DNA of 64,000 nucleotides. Origin: Novipirellula caenicola. GTDB lineage: Bacteria; Planctomycetota; Planctomycetia; Pirellulales; Pirellulaceae. The notes beneath the pieces were generated by a model that ran no database searches, was not told the DNA's origin, and worked only from the letters and a program-made list of their open reading frames with translations. How positions within the stretch are numbered: the first letter of the stretch is position 1; the number at the start of each line of letters is the position of its first letter. A program made the position numbers and the translations under genes. This document shows positions 1 through 8,258 of the stretch, piece after piece. The stretch is taken from NCBI RefSeq assembly GCF_039545035.1, contig NZ_BAABRO010000002.1:1-64000 (forward strand), given 5' to 3'.

Positions 1-89
1 TCATTGCATCAGCCTCGGATCAGTCAAACGGCTGTCAGTTCCACGGCCCGACTGCCCCGAGGATTCGTTGCATTCTCCACAAAAATGTT

Positions 90-443
90 TCACGGCACCC
101 GACCGAAACGTGGGTAAAGACAAGCCCGGGCCTCCAAGGCTACAGACAGTCCGTCCAGCTGGAATAATGACTTGATGTCTGACCGGCACTGGTCTGATAC
201 CACCTGCTCTTTGATCAAACTGAATCCGGTGTAATGATTGCCTTCGCCGAATCCAATCATTGAGTGATTTGGTCGAAAAAAAACACTCAATGGTAACGTA
301 TAGCCTCGTTCTTTCAACCGATTAACAGCGTGGGACTCATTGGCGATAGTGTCCAAGGCATTCTCGTTCAGTAGCCCCCGTTTAGGCAGCATCAACCGGC
401 ATGCATTGAATCTCTCTTTCGATGGGACACCTCTTACAAACAT
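90..443 (-). CDS. Small hypothetical protein (117 aa)
   Basis: I do not recognise this 117-residue protein. A good Shine-Dalgarno (AGGAG, about five bases before the ATG at 443) supports it as real, which is uncommon in this window. It has no signal peptide or membrane segment and no clear domain; it is basic with scattered Gly and Cys. It lies on the same strand as the next unknown gene (656-1153), about 210 bases downstream of it, so the two may share a transcript. No function is proposed. Confidence 0.45.
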   Translation of the reverse strand: MFVRGVPSKERFNACRLMLPKRGLLNENALDTIANESHAVNRLKERGYTLPLSVFFRPNHSMIGFGEGNHYTGFSLIKEQVVSDQCRSDIKSLFQLDGLSVALEARACLYPRFGRVP

Positions 444-655
444 CTGCTCTCCTGTTGTCGCCCCATAATCCAGTTCTCGAACTATCGGGGCGTGGCTTTG
501 AATGATCGATTATTGGAATAGAAAAAGACTTCCAACGTCGTTTTCTTACTCGCAGGTGGGATGTTACGGGGCGAGAGAGTTGAGTTTCCATTGGTGAAAA
601 ATGCAAGTACGACGCCGGCGCATCAAGTAGTTCTGCCTATCATTTGATAAATGAT

Positions 656-1153
656 TCAAACATAGAACTTCCAACTTGATGGGGCACCTGCGATGGAAGC
701 ACATTCATGACCGAGCTCTCCTCGCCGTTCGCGCCATACCGAACTCCTGTAATGGGCTGCAAAGTGTATCAATGCCGCCAGAAACCGACTGGAGTCTTGT
801 GCACACGCCGTGATTATATAGTTCAGCGCGGCGTGATCGTGACATGCAATTGAACCGTTGCCTAACAAAACCGGGTCAGCCTCCGACCAACCGATCAACA
901 CTCCATTCTCGGTGTGCTGCGGGCGTTCTGCGAAGCGAAAGTTTGGCAGTTGCACTGAAGTGCAATCATAGCGATTGAGCAGGTCAAAAATCGGATTGGT
1001 GGCGTGAACATCTTCAGAGGGGACTCGCCTTGGCACACACGTGAAGGTCGACTTGATGTCTTGGATGTCGCTCTCATCCAAACCGTGCGATTGCAATTCC
1101 GCATCCGTCGGGCAGAGTGCAGCGAGCGACTCAACGAATTCATCCGCGGTCAT
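656..1153 (-). CDS. Hypothetical protein, possibly SMI1/SUKH-like
   Basis: A 165-residue soluble protein read from the ATG at 1153 (MTADEFVESL), preceded by an AGGA site. The frame stays open 29 codons further upstream, but that stretch is compositionally unlike a protein start. The middle holds a segment around NGVLIGWSEADPV and GNGSIACHDHAALNYI that loosely resembles the Gly-Trp-rich core of SMI1/KNR4 (SUKH) immunity proteins. That is a weak impression, not a domain call. It is followed on the same strand by another unknown small gene (90-443). Confidence 0.45.
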   Translation of the reverse strand: MTADEFVESLAALCPTDAELQSHGLDESDIQDIKSTFTCVPRRVPSEDVHATNPIFDLLNRYDCTSVQLPNFRFAERPQHTENGVLIGWSEADPVLLGNGSIACHDHAALNYIITACAQDSSRFLAALIHFAAHYRSSVWRERRGELGHECASIAGAPSSWKFYV

Positions 1154-1712
1154 TGGTATCCTAAGTAAGGTGAAAACGCAGCATTTTGTAAGAGAACGGC
1201 CGTCGCCAGCGGTCCCGGCCACCGCAGTTTCCACTGGCAACCGTAGCGTGCCGGGCTAAGTTCCAGTAGCACGGTGTCGCTCGGATGTCAGGATACGCTT
1301 TGTGTTCGCAAATTGCCACCAACTTCTCGAATGGCGTCACTCTCGTTGATCCTTATCCAGTGGCTGACAGGCTAGTGGATCAGCGAATCGTCTCTGAGTC
1401 GTCTACTTGATTGATCCAGAGTGTCACGGCCGCAATCGGCTCTCAGTCGATATTGCTTTGCTTGGCATCACTTCGCACGCTCGAATCGCGATCAAGGCTG
1501 CCTGGCCGTACTTTGTTGCCCGCGAATCACGCTAATCAACACGAATAACTATCGTACTGTCCAATCGACGACCGCGAGACCAATCGAACGAGACCACGGC
1601 CAAGGATCAAACACCGGCAAAAAAATGGTTGGCAAAAAGATGAAGCCCGTAAACAAGGCATGCATCAACCCGGCTCTCCAATCCTTCTAACAGCAACCGC
1701 TATCACCCGAGC
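1154..1712. other. Intergenic stretch with degenerate dispersed repeat
   Basis: About 560 bases without a convincing gene. At 1520-1552 there is a degenerate motif, GCGAATCACGCTAATCAACA, whose sister lies at 16780-16812. This motif gives false open frames such as 1421-1690. No promoter or RNA gene could be recognised. Confidence 0.4.
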
Positions 1713-1796
1713 CTCACTCCTCACTCCTCACTCCTCACTCCTCACTCCTCACTCCTCACTCCTCACTCCTCACTCCTCACTCCTCACTCCTCACTC
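1713..1796. repeat. Heptanucleotide tandem repeat, 12 copies
   Basis: Twelve uninterrupted copies of CTCACTC (84 bases). The copies are perfect, so the tract is young or actively slipping. It lies downstream of the convergently ending GH16 gene at 1868 and is not in a supported reading frame. Confidence 0.95.
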
Positions 1797-1867
1797 CGTG
1801 TCTCCCAGTTTACCTTCGCCCCATTTCTAAACCAAAACGTGAAGCCCATGCTCAAGCGGCCCGCCTA

Positions 1868-2776
1868 TCACGGGGGCAATGGTTCGTCGCCGGTCATTTT
1901 TTCGGCTTTGTAGACGCGTATCCAATCCACCCACATAATGCCGTTCTCGACATCCGATAGTTCCTCGTCCGTCGGCGTGATCCCCTGATCAGAACGCCAA
2001 TCTTGGTCTTCGGCATTAATGATAATGTGCATTGGCTTGCTCAATCCGGTGCCACGCGTAAACCCCTTTGGATCAATCATCTCACGACCAGACACCGTTC
2101 TAACCCGTTTGCCGTCCACGAAGTATTCGAGGTGCCACGGGTCGCGCCAGTGGACACCGATCCGATGGAAGTCTTTTCGCCAGTTCGTGCCATTGAAATA
2201 CCACGATTCCTCGTCAGTGGGCTGGTAGTCCTGAAACGGATCACGGATGAAAACATGGTGACTGAGGTGCAGCCGATGTGCAGTCCAGGTCTCACTGTCG
2301 CGTTGGCTGCCGTAGGCTTCCAAAATATCAATCTCTTGAGTGGAATCCGAGCTGAGCATCCAAACGTTCGAGGCAAGTACAAGGCCACTGATCTTAACCC
2401 GCGCCTCGACGAACAGCGGATAGGTGAAGGTTTCCTTCGACGAAATCGCGCCAGTATAAACTTTTTTCGTATCCGGTTTGCGGCTGGCGTGAATTCCTAA
2501 ATGGCCATTGGTGACATACGAATGCCCTGAGTTGAACTCTGTCAGTCCAGGACCAAGCCATTTATTGATGAATGAATCGCGCCAGCGATCGGTGAATTCA
2601 CTTGGCTTCTCAGTGGGCTTGGCTGTGTAGCTGAAATCATCGGAGACAGATTGCAGTTTCCAAGTTCGCCCCTCTCCAGCTTTCGCCGGGATTTCTAGCG
2701 AGCCCCAATCCCGGTCTGCTGCGAACAAGCTGCCGCAGCTAAGCGTCACCAACACACACAAGGTACGAATCGTCAT
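1868..2776 (-). CDS. Secreted GH16 glycoside hydrolase, beta-agarase-like
   Basis: A 302-residue exported polysaccharidase. An N-terminal signal peptide (about residues 1-19, ending SLFAA) is followed by a GH16 jelly-roll domain. The catalytic signature reads STQEIDILEAYG: the first Glu is the expected nucleophile and the second the acid/base, with the Asp between them, as in beta-agarases and porphyranases. Trp-rich strands (WYFNGTNWRKDFHRIGVHW, MWVDWIRVY) fit the sugar cleft. Length suits a single-domain GH16 enzyme without a binding module. Agarase is favoured over laminarinase because of the extra residue within the E-x-D-x-x-E motif. It suggests that the host feeds on red-algal galactans. 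No clear ribosome site precedes the ATG at 2776. Confidence 0.85.
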   Translation of the reverse strand: MTIRTLCVLVTLSCGSLFAADRDWGSLEIPAKAGEGRTWKLQSVSDDFSYTAKPTEKPSEFTDRWRDSFINKWLGPGLTEFNSGHSYVTNGHLGIHASRKPDTKKVYTGAISSKETFTYPLFVEARVKISGLVLASNVWMLSSDSTQEIDILEAYGSQRDSETWTAHRLHLSHHVFIRDPFQDYQPTDEESWYFNGTNWRKDFHRIGVHWRDPWHLEYFVDGKRVRTVSGREMIDPKGFTRGTGLSKPMHIIINAEDQDWRSDQGITPTDEELSDVENGIMWVDWIRVYKAEKMTGDEPLPP

Positions 2777-3152
2777 TTGAATTCTGCTAGATAGCGACTA
2801 AGAAAACTGGACCGGAGTTTAATTCTGAGGAGCGGAGTGAGCCCCGGATCGCGGCCCGCACTGCGGTGAGTAAACCGAGGTCAGCATGTTTAGGTTAAGC
2901 TTTGTATCCCCGGTTGGCCACCAGTTTTGCTGGCGTGGTCTCACAAAATCCCAACGCAGCCTCCCCCACCTTGGCCTCCGCTTCGATCCGCCATGTGCCG
3001 CGTTACGACGTCCGGCTTCCAACAATGACGCTTGACCTTCTTTCGGAAAATGAACAAACGGCGAAGCGACTGTTGATTGGCCCCTGTACGCAGACAGCGT
3101 TCGTGAAATAGTCATGGTGCGTCCGCACGCTTTGGACTATGGCTGGTCGCGA
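2777..3152. other. Intergenic region, no clear gene
   Basis: About 375 bases between two minus-strand genes. A minus-strand open frame (2819-3115) exists, but it has an Arg/Gly/Pro-rich shadow-like composition and no ribosome site. Nothing convincing is seen. Confidence 0.35.
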
Positions 3153-4028
3153 TTAGCGTTCGTTTTCGACAATCGCGTCTTTCAGTAATTGTTTCAATTT
3201 CGCGGGGTCGGTCGTCGTGACTTTTGCGACAAAACCACGTTTGTGGGCAAAGCGAACGTCGTCATGGGACTCGATTTTTGAAAAATCCAAACGCGGACTG
3301 TCGTTGTATCGAGTCAGCCCGTATCCGTCGCCGCGGCGATCGGGATAGACCAACGCATGCACTTCGTCTTCTTTCCCTTCGCTCTCGATGAATGCGTAAA
3401 CGCCAAACGAAGGATCCTCGGCAATCGCGTCACTTTTCTCGAGGAACAACGCTTCGATCGGTTCTCCATCGGTTTCGATGGTCCAGTATTGCCCATGTTG
3501 TGCCAGGAAGTCCAATCGTTCTCGCAACGATTTCAAGTAGTCGACGATGTCTTCGCCGACCATGCACATGACTTGATACAGCGCGTCTTGCGGTCCAAGT
3601 TCGGTGTGCTTTGCGAATCGGTTCAGCAGCGTGATGTCGAGCGGAGAATTCAACTCACCGAGCGCCGATCGAGGGATGTTCATCAACTTGGCTGTTTCGT
3701 TTGGCCCCAACGTATCGAGCCATTCAGCCGGGCGAAGCCAAGCGCAGAACGACAACGCGTCTTCGTACAGTCCCATGCTTTGCAGGACAAGCGACAAGGC
3801 ACAAAGTGGTGGTGCGTCGCGAGGAAATTGGTGGTGATCAAAGTTGTTTTGTTCGGGATCGTGCACGCCGCCGACGTCGACGACACAGATCGATGGATTG
3901 GATAGATCTTCATCCGTTGGTTCGCGACGCTGGATCGGGACGCGATGCAGGTGCGCCAGCAGACTGCAAGCGAGGAAATCGTCTTTATGGGCTCCGCCCG
4001 GATGGGTCACGATTAGCTGCATAGTCAT
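3153..4028 (-). CDS. MYG1-like metal-dependent hydrolase
   Basis: About 291 residues from the ATG at 4028 (a second ATG lies two codons later, and the frame is open to 4100). The N-terminus shows the MYG1/UPF0160 signature VTHPGGAHKDDFLACSLL, then the acidic VVDVGG and the DHH-type FDHHQ metal motif. These define DHH-like phosphoesterases. Eukaryotic MYG1 is a 3-prime-to-5-prime RNA exonuclease; bacterial relatives are uncharacterised, so an RNA or phosphoester hydrolase role is inference. The C-terminal half (EGKEDEVHALVYPDRRGDGYGLTRY) matches the rest of the family. It is cytoplasmic, with no signal peptide, and stands alone beside the repeat array. Confidence 0.8.
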   Translation of the reverse strand: MTMQLIVTHPGGAHKDDFLACSLLAHLHRVPIQRREPTDEDLSNPSICVVDVGGVHDPEQNNFDHHQFPRDAPPLCALSLVLQSMGLYEDALSFCAWLRPAEWLDTLGPNETAKLMNIPRSALGELNSPLDITLLNRFAKHTELGPQDALYQVMCMVGEDIVDYLKSLRERLDFLAQHGQYWTIETDGEPIEALFLEKSDAIAEDPSFGVYAFIESEGKEDEVHALVYPDRRGDGYGLTRYNDSPRLDFSKIESHDDVRFAHKRGFVAKVTTTDPAKLKQLLKDAIVENER

Positions 4029-4139
4029 AATGGCACGTTGTTTTGGGGCGGCTGCGAGTCGGGGGATCAGGAAGCACAAAAGATACCGACAAACCGCCAA
4101 GATGGAAGCTGTCGCCCAGCGAAGCCCAGAGGAGCGTGA

Positions 4140-7100
4140 CTGGAGGCAGCCCTTAATTCGCGATCGGTTCGCGGATTCGCTCTTTGCAACCAGAGGTGGG
4201 CAGGAAGATGGGAAAGGGCAGGAAAATTAGTGTCCAGGACAACTGTACAGTCTCTGCTGCGGCCACTGGAGCCAACCATTCCCCTCAGTCCTACCAGTCG
4301 CAATGCGACGACAGGTTGTAGCCACGGGACGTGAGTCCGTGGAAAGTCACACCCCCATCGCACAGAGTCGCGACGTGACGGCAGGTGATGCTGTCGCCCA
4401 CCCGGCGTCGTGCCGCTGGGACGCAGTGAGAGGTTAAAAGAAGAAGGGTTAGAAAATGGGGAAGAACTGGCCGTTCAATCTCAATCGCGAATCGCCGTGA
4501 CGCTATCATTTTTCTGTCGCACCAATCTTTCTGTCGATGCAAATCCACGATGGGAGCCGAACGTGATCTTTGGAACGCCCCCTCGCATCGCGCTCTTCCG
4601 CAGCCGTCCGAGACCGACTTTCGCAACGGTGGCAAAGACACTCACACCGTATGTAACGACAGAAAAATTGGTGCGACAGAAAGATTTCAAACACGGGATA
4701 CTGGATAACCTATTTCGAAATCGCACTGAACTCGCTTCTCAATGGCGGTTCGCTCTGTGCAACCAGAGGTTGGGCAGGAAGATGGGAAAGGGCAGGAAAA
4801 TTAGAGCCCGGACAAGTGTACTGTCTCTGCTGCGGCCATCGGTGCCAACCATTCACCTCAGTCCTACCAGTCGCAACGCGACGACAGGCGGTAGCCAAGG
4901 GACGTGAGGCCGTGGAAATTCACACCCCCATCGCATAGAGTCGCGAAGCGACGGCAGGGAGTGCTGCCCCCAATCGGATGCCGTGCAACAGGGATGCTGC
5001 GATAGGTTAAAAGATAAAGGGTTAGAAGATGGGGAAGAACTGGCCGATCAGACTCAATCACGAATCGCCGTGGCGCTATCATTTCTCTGTCGCACCAATC
5101 TTTCTGTCGATGCAAATCCACGAAGGGGAGCCGAACGAGATCGGTAGAGTATCGCGTCGTATCACGCTCATCCGCAAAATGCAGAGGCGACCTGTTCCCG
5201 TTTGACAAAGACACTCACACCGTATGTAACGACAGAAAAATTGGTGCGACAGAAAGATTTTAGGACGGGATGCTGGACAGCTCATCTCGAAAACGCATCG
5301 AACTCGCCGCGCGATGGCGGGCTCGCTCTTTGCAACCAGAGGTTGGGCAGGAAAATGGGAAGGGGCAGGAAAATTAGAGCCCGGGATAACTGTATGGTCT
5401 CTACTGCGGTCATCGGTGCCAACTATTCCCCTCAGTCCTACCAGTCGCAACGCGACCACAGGCGGTAGCCACGTACGTGCGTCCGTGGAACGATTGCCTT
5501 CGACAACTCGATGCCGTGCCGCAGGGATGCCTGAAAGGTTAAAAGATGAAGGATTAGAAAATGAGGAAGAACTGGCCGATCAGACTCAATCTCGAATCGC
5601 CGTGGCACTATCATTTTTCTGTCGCACCAATCTTTCTGTCGATGCAAATCCACGACGGGAGCCGAACGAGATCTGTGGAAGCCCCCTCGCATCGCACTCT
5701 TCCGCACCCGTCCGAGACCGACTTTCGCACGGTGGCAAAGACACTCACACCGTATGTAACGACAGAAAGATTGGTGCGACAGAAAGATTTCAAACACGGG
5801 ATACTGGATAACCTATCTCGAAAACGCATCGAACTCGCCGCGCGATGGCGGGTTCGCTCTGTGCAACCGGAGGTTGGGCAGGAAAATGGGAAGGAGCAGG
5901 AAAATTAGAGCCCGGGATAACTGTATGGTCTCTACTGCGGTCATCTGTGCCAACCATTTCCCTCAGTCCTACCAGTCGCAATGCGACGACAGGCGGTAGC
6001 CACGTACGTGCGTCCGTGGAACGATTGCCTTCGACAACTCGATGCCGTGCCGCAGGGATGCCGTGAAAGGTTAAAAGATGAAGGGTTAGAAAATGGGGAA
6101 GAACTGGCCGTTCAATCTCAATCGCGAATCGCCGTGGCCGTCTCATTCTTCTGTCGCACCAATCTTTCTGTCGATGTAAATCCACGATGGGAGCCGAACG
6201 TGAACGGTAGAGTATCGCGTCGCATCACGCTCATCCGCAAAATGCAGAGGCGACCTGTTCCCGTTTGACAAAGACACTCACACCGTATGTAACGACAGAA
6301 AAATTGGTGCGACAGAAAGATTTCAAAGACGGGATACTGGACAGCTCATCTCGAAAACGCATCGAACTCGCCGCGCGATGGCGGGTTCGCTCTGTGCAAC
6401 CGGAGGTTGGGCAGAAAGATAGAAAGGGGCAGGAAAATTAAAGCCCGGGACAACTGTATGGTCTCTGCTGCGGTCATCGGAGCCAACTATTCCCATCAGT
6501 CCTACCAGTCGCAACGCGACGACAGGTTGTAGCCACCGACGAGAGTCCGTGGAACGATTGCCTTCGACAACTCGATGCCGTGCCGCTGGGATGCTGTGAT
6601 AGGTTAAAAGATGAAGGATTAGAAAATGGGGTGGAGATGAACGTTCAAACTCAAGCGCGAATCGCCGTGGCACTATCATTTTTCTGTCGCACCAATCTTT
6701 CTGTCGATGCATATCCACGATGGGAGCCGAACGTGATCGGTAGAGTATCGCGTCGTATCACGCTCAACCGCAAAATGCAGAGGCGACCTATTCCCGTTTG
6801 ACAAAGACACTCACACCGTATGTAACGACAGAAAGATTGGTGCGACAGAAAGATTTTAGGACGGGATGCTGGACAGCTCATCTCGAAAACGCATCGAACT
6901 CGCCGCGCGATGGCGGATTCGCTCTGAGCAACCAGAGGTTGGGCAGGAAGATGGGAGGGGCAGGAAAATTTTGAGACCGGGCGACTTGGCAGTCTTTATT
7001 GCGGCCACCAGAGTTAACCGCTCCATGCAGCCTGACCAGTCGCAACGCGACGACAGGCGGTAGCCACGGGACGTGAGTCCGTGGAAATTCACACCCCCAT

Positions 7101-7412
7101 CGCACAGAGTCGCGAAGCGACGGCAGGGGGTGCCTTCGCCAATCGGATGCCGTGCAACAGGGATGCTGCGATAGGTTAAAAGATGAAGGGTTAGAAAATG
7201 GGGAAGAACTGGCCGATCAGACTCAATCACGAATCGCCGTGGCCGTCTCATTTTTCTGTCGCACCAATCTTTCTGTCGATGTAATACGCACGACGATCGC
7301 CGAACGGGATCTGCGGAACGCCCCCTCGCATCGCACTCTTCCGCACCCGTCCGAGACCGACTTTCGCAACGGTGGCAAAAAAGCTCACACCGTATGTAAC
7401 GACAGAAAGCCT
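4140..7412. repeat. Mosaic tandem array: six units of 531-574 bp
   Basis: Using the anchor GCAGGAARATGGGA, units begin near 4200, 4774, 5347, 5878, 6411 and 6942 (spacings 574, 573, 531, 533, 531). Each unit holds a REP-like palindrome block (CAGTCGCAACGCGACGACAG, then a CGTGAGTCCGTGG arm), a constant block, and an inverted-repeat pair (CTGTCGCACCAATCTTTCTG and its complement) around a core of about 120 bases. Two core alleles alternate, one with CGCATCGC.CTCTTCCGCA, one with GAGTATCGCGTCGTATCACG, in order A-B-A-B-B-A. The REP block has a long form (units 1, 2, 6) and a short form (units 3, 4, 5). The last unit is cut within its right arm near 7408. Open frames inside are not conserved as proteins. 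Confidence 0.9.
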
Positions 7413-7525
7413 GTCGTCGCGTTGCGACTGTTCCGGTCACGTTTCGTTCGACACCACGGACTGACGTCCGTGGCTAGCGTCTGCCATCGCTTCGCGATTG
7501 TCTTGTCCGTGCGTCATAATGTAAC
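7405..7525. repeat. REP-like multi-hairpin module
   Basis: Contains CTGTCGTCGCGTTGCGACTG, a CACGGACTGACGTCCGTGG palindrome and CCATCGCTTCGCGATTG. This is the same palindrome family found at 18268-18670 and 19324-19424 beside the transposase gene. It caps the 3-prime end of the mosaic array and replaces the right inverted-repeat arm of the last unit. Confidence 0.75.
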
Positions 7526-7657
7526 GGAATCCGCCGGCTACGGACGCGAGGGACGCGGGACAACTCGTGGAATGGTTCACATCTTCCGAACCTTTTCGGC
7601 GTGGTTTTGTCTCTTGTTGACATCCGCCTACACCAAACGGAACTCCAGGACAGGGAC

Positions 7658-8107
7658 ATGCCAGAACCGAACGTCATCCACTTCTACAGCGTGAACGACG
7701 AGTATGGCGAGTTTTCTAATTTTGCTGCCTACTCGATCAAACTGAAAGGAAAACGCTGGCCAACTTCCGAGCACTACTTTCAAGCGCAGAAATTCCAACA
7801 CGATGGTCACCGAGAAGAAGTGCGAAAGGCCAAGACGCCGATGATTGCCGCTCGGCTTGGGCGAGATCGCAAAAAGAAGCTTCGCCGTGACTGGGAGTCA
7901 ATCAAAGACAACGTGATGCGGGATGCGGTCATGGCAAAGTTCACTCAGCACGATGACCTGCGTGAAAGGTTGCTGGCGACCGGCAATGCGAAACTGGTCG
8001 AGCGCACCGCGAATGACGACTACTGGGGTGACGGCGGCGACGGCAGTGGCAAAAATATGCTCGGACGAATCTTGATGGAAGTACGGGAAAAACTGCGAAA
8101 ACTGTAA
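7658..8107 (+). CDS. NADAR family protein (YbiA-like N-glycosidase)
   Basis: 149 residues from the ATG at 7658, preceded by AGGACAGGGAC; an upstream in-frame start at 7601 runs through repeat DNA and is disfavoured. The NADAR motifs are intact: FYSVNDEYGEFSNFA, WPTSEHYFQAQKF, a central VMAKF helix, and the C-terminal DDYWGDGGDGSGKNMLGRIL. NADAR proteins cleave N-glycosidic bonds: YbiA/RibX acts on early riboflavin intermediates, and other members remove ADP-ribose from guanine. Which substrate applies here cannot be read from sequence. It is cytoplasmic and stands alone between the repeat array and the ankyrin lipoprotein. Confidence 0.9.
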   Translation: MPEPNVIHFYSVNDEYGEFSNFAAYSIKLKGKRWPTSEHYFQAQKFQHDGHREEVRKAKTPMIAARLGRDRKKKLRRDWESIKDNVMRDAVMAKFTQHDDLRERLLATGNAKLVERTANDDYWGDGGDGSGKNMLGRILMEVREKLRKL

Positions 8108-8258
8108 ACGCAGCAACAGCGGCAGCACGCCGTGAGAACATTCAAATTGCCTTGCCGCCGGACAGCTGCTTCGGGAAATCGCCCCGCGTCCGTGATGCCT
8201 GTCTGCTAAACTAGAAAGGCCTCGACATTCGCAGTCTCTTCGTCCGTTTTGCAGCACA

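Noticed and set aside
1421-1690. Open frame of 89 residues
   Set aside because: It runs through the dispersed CGAATCACGC motif; no ribosome site or domain, with low-complexity ends.
4067-7440. Many overlapping open frames on both strands in the 4-7.4 kb array, with similar peptides such as SFCRYIRCECLCH
   Set aside because: They follow the DNA repeat, occur in several frames, shift between units with different lengths and have no ribosome sites. Repeat DNA, not a protein family.
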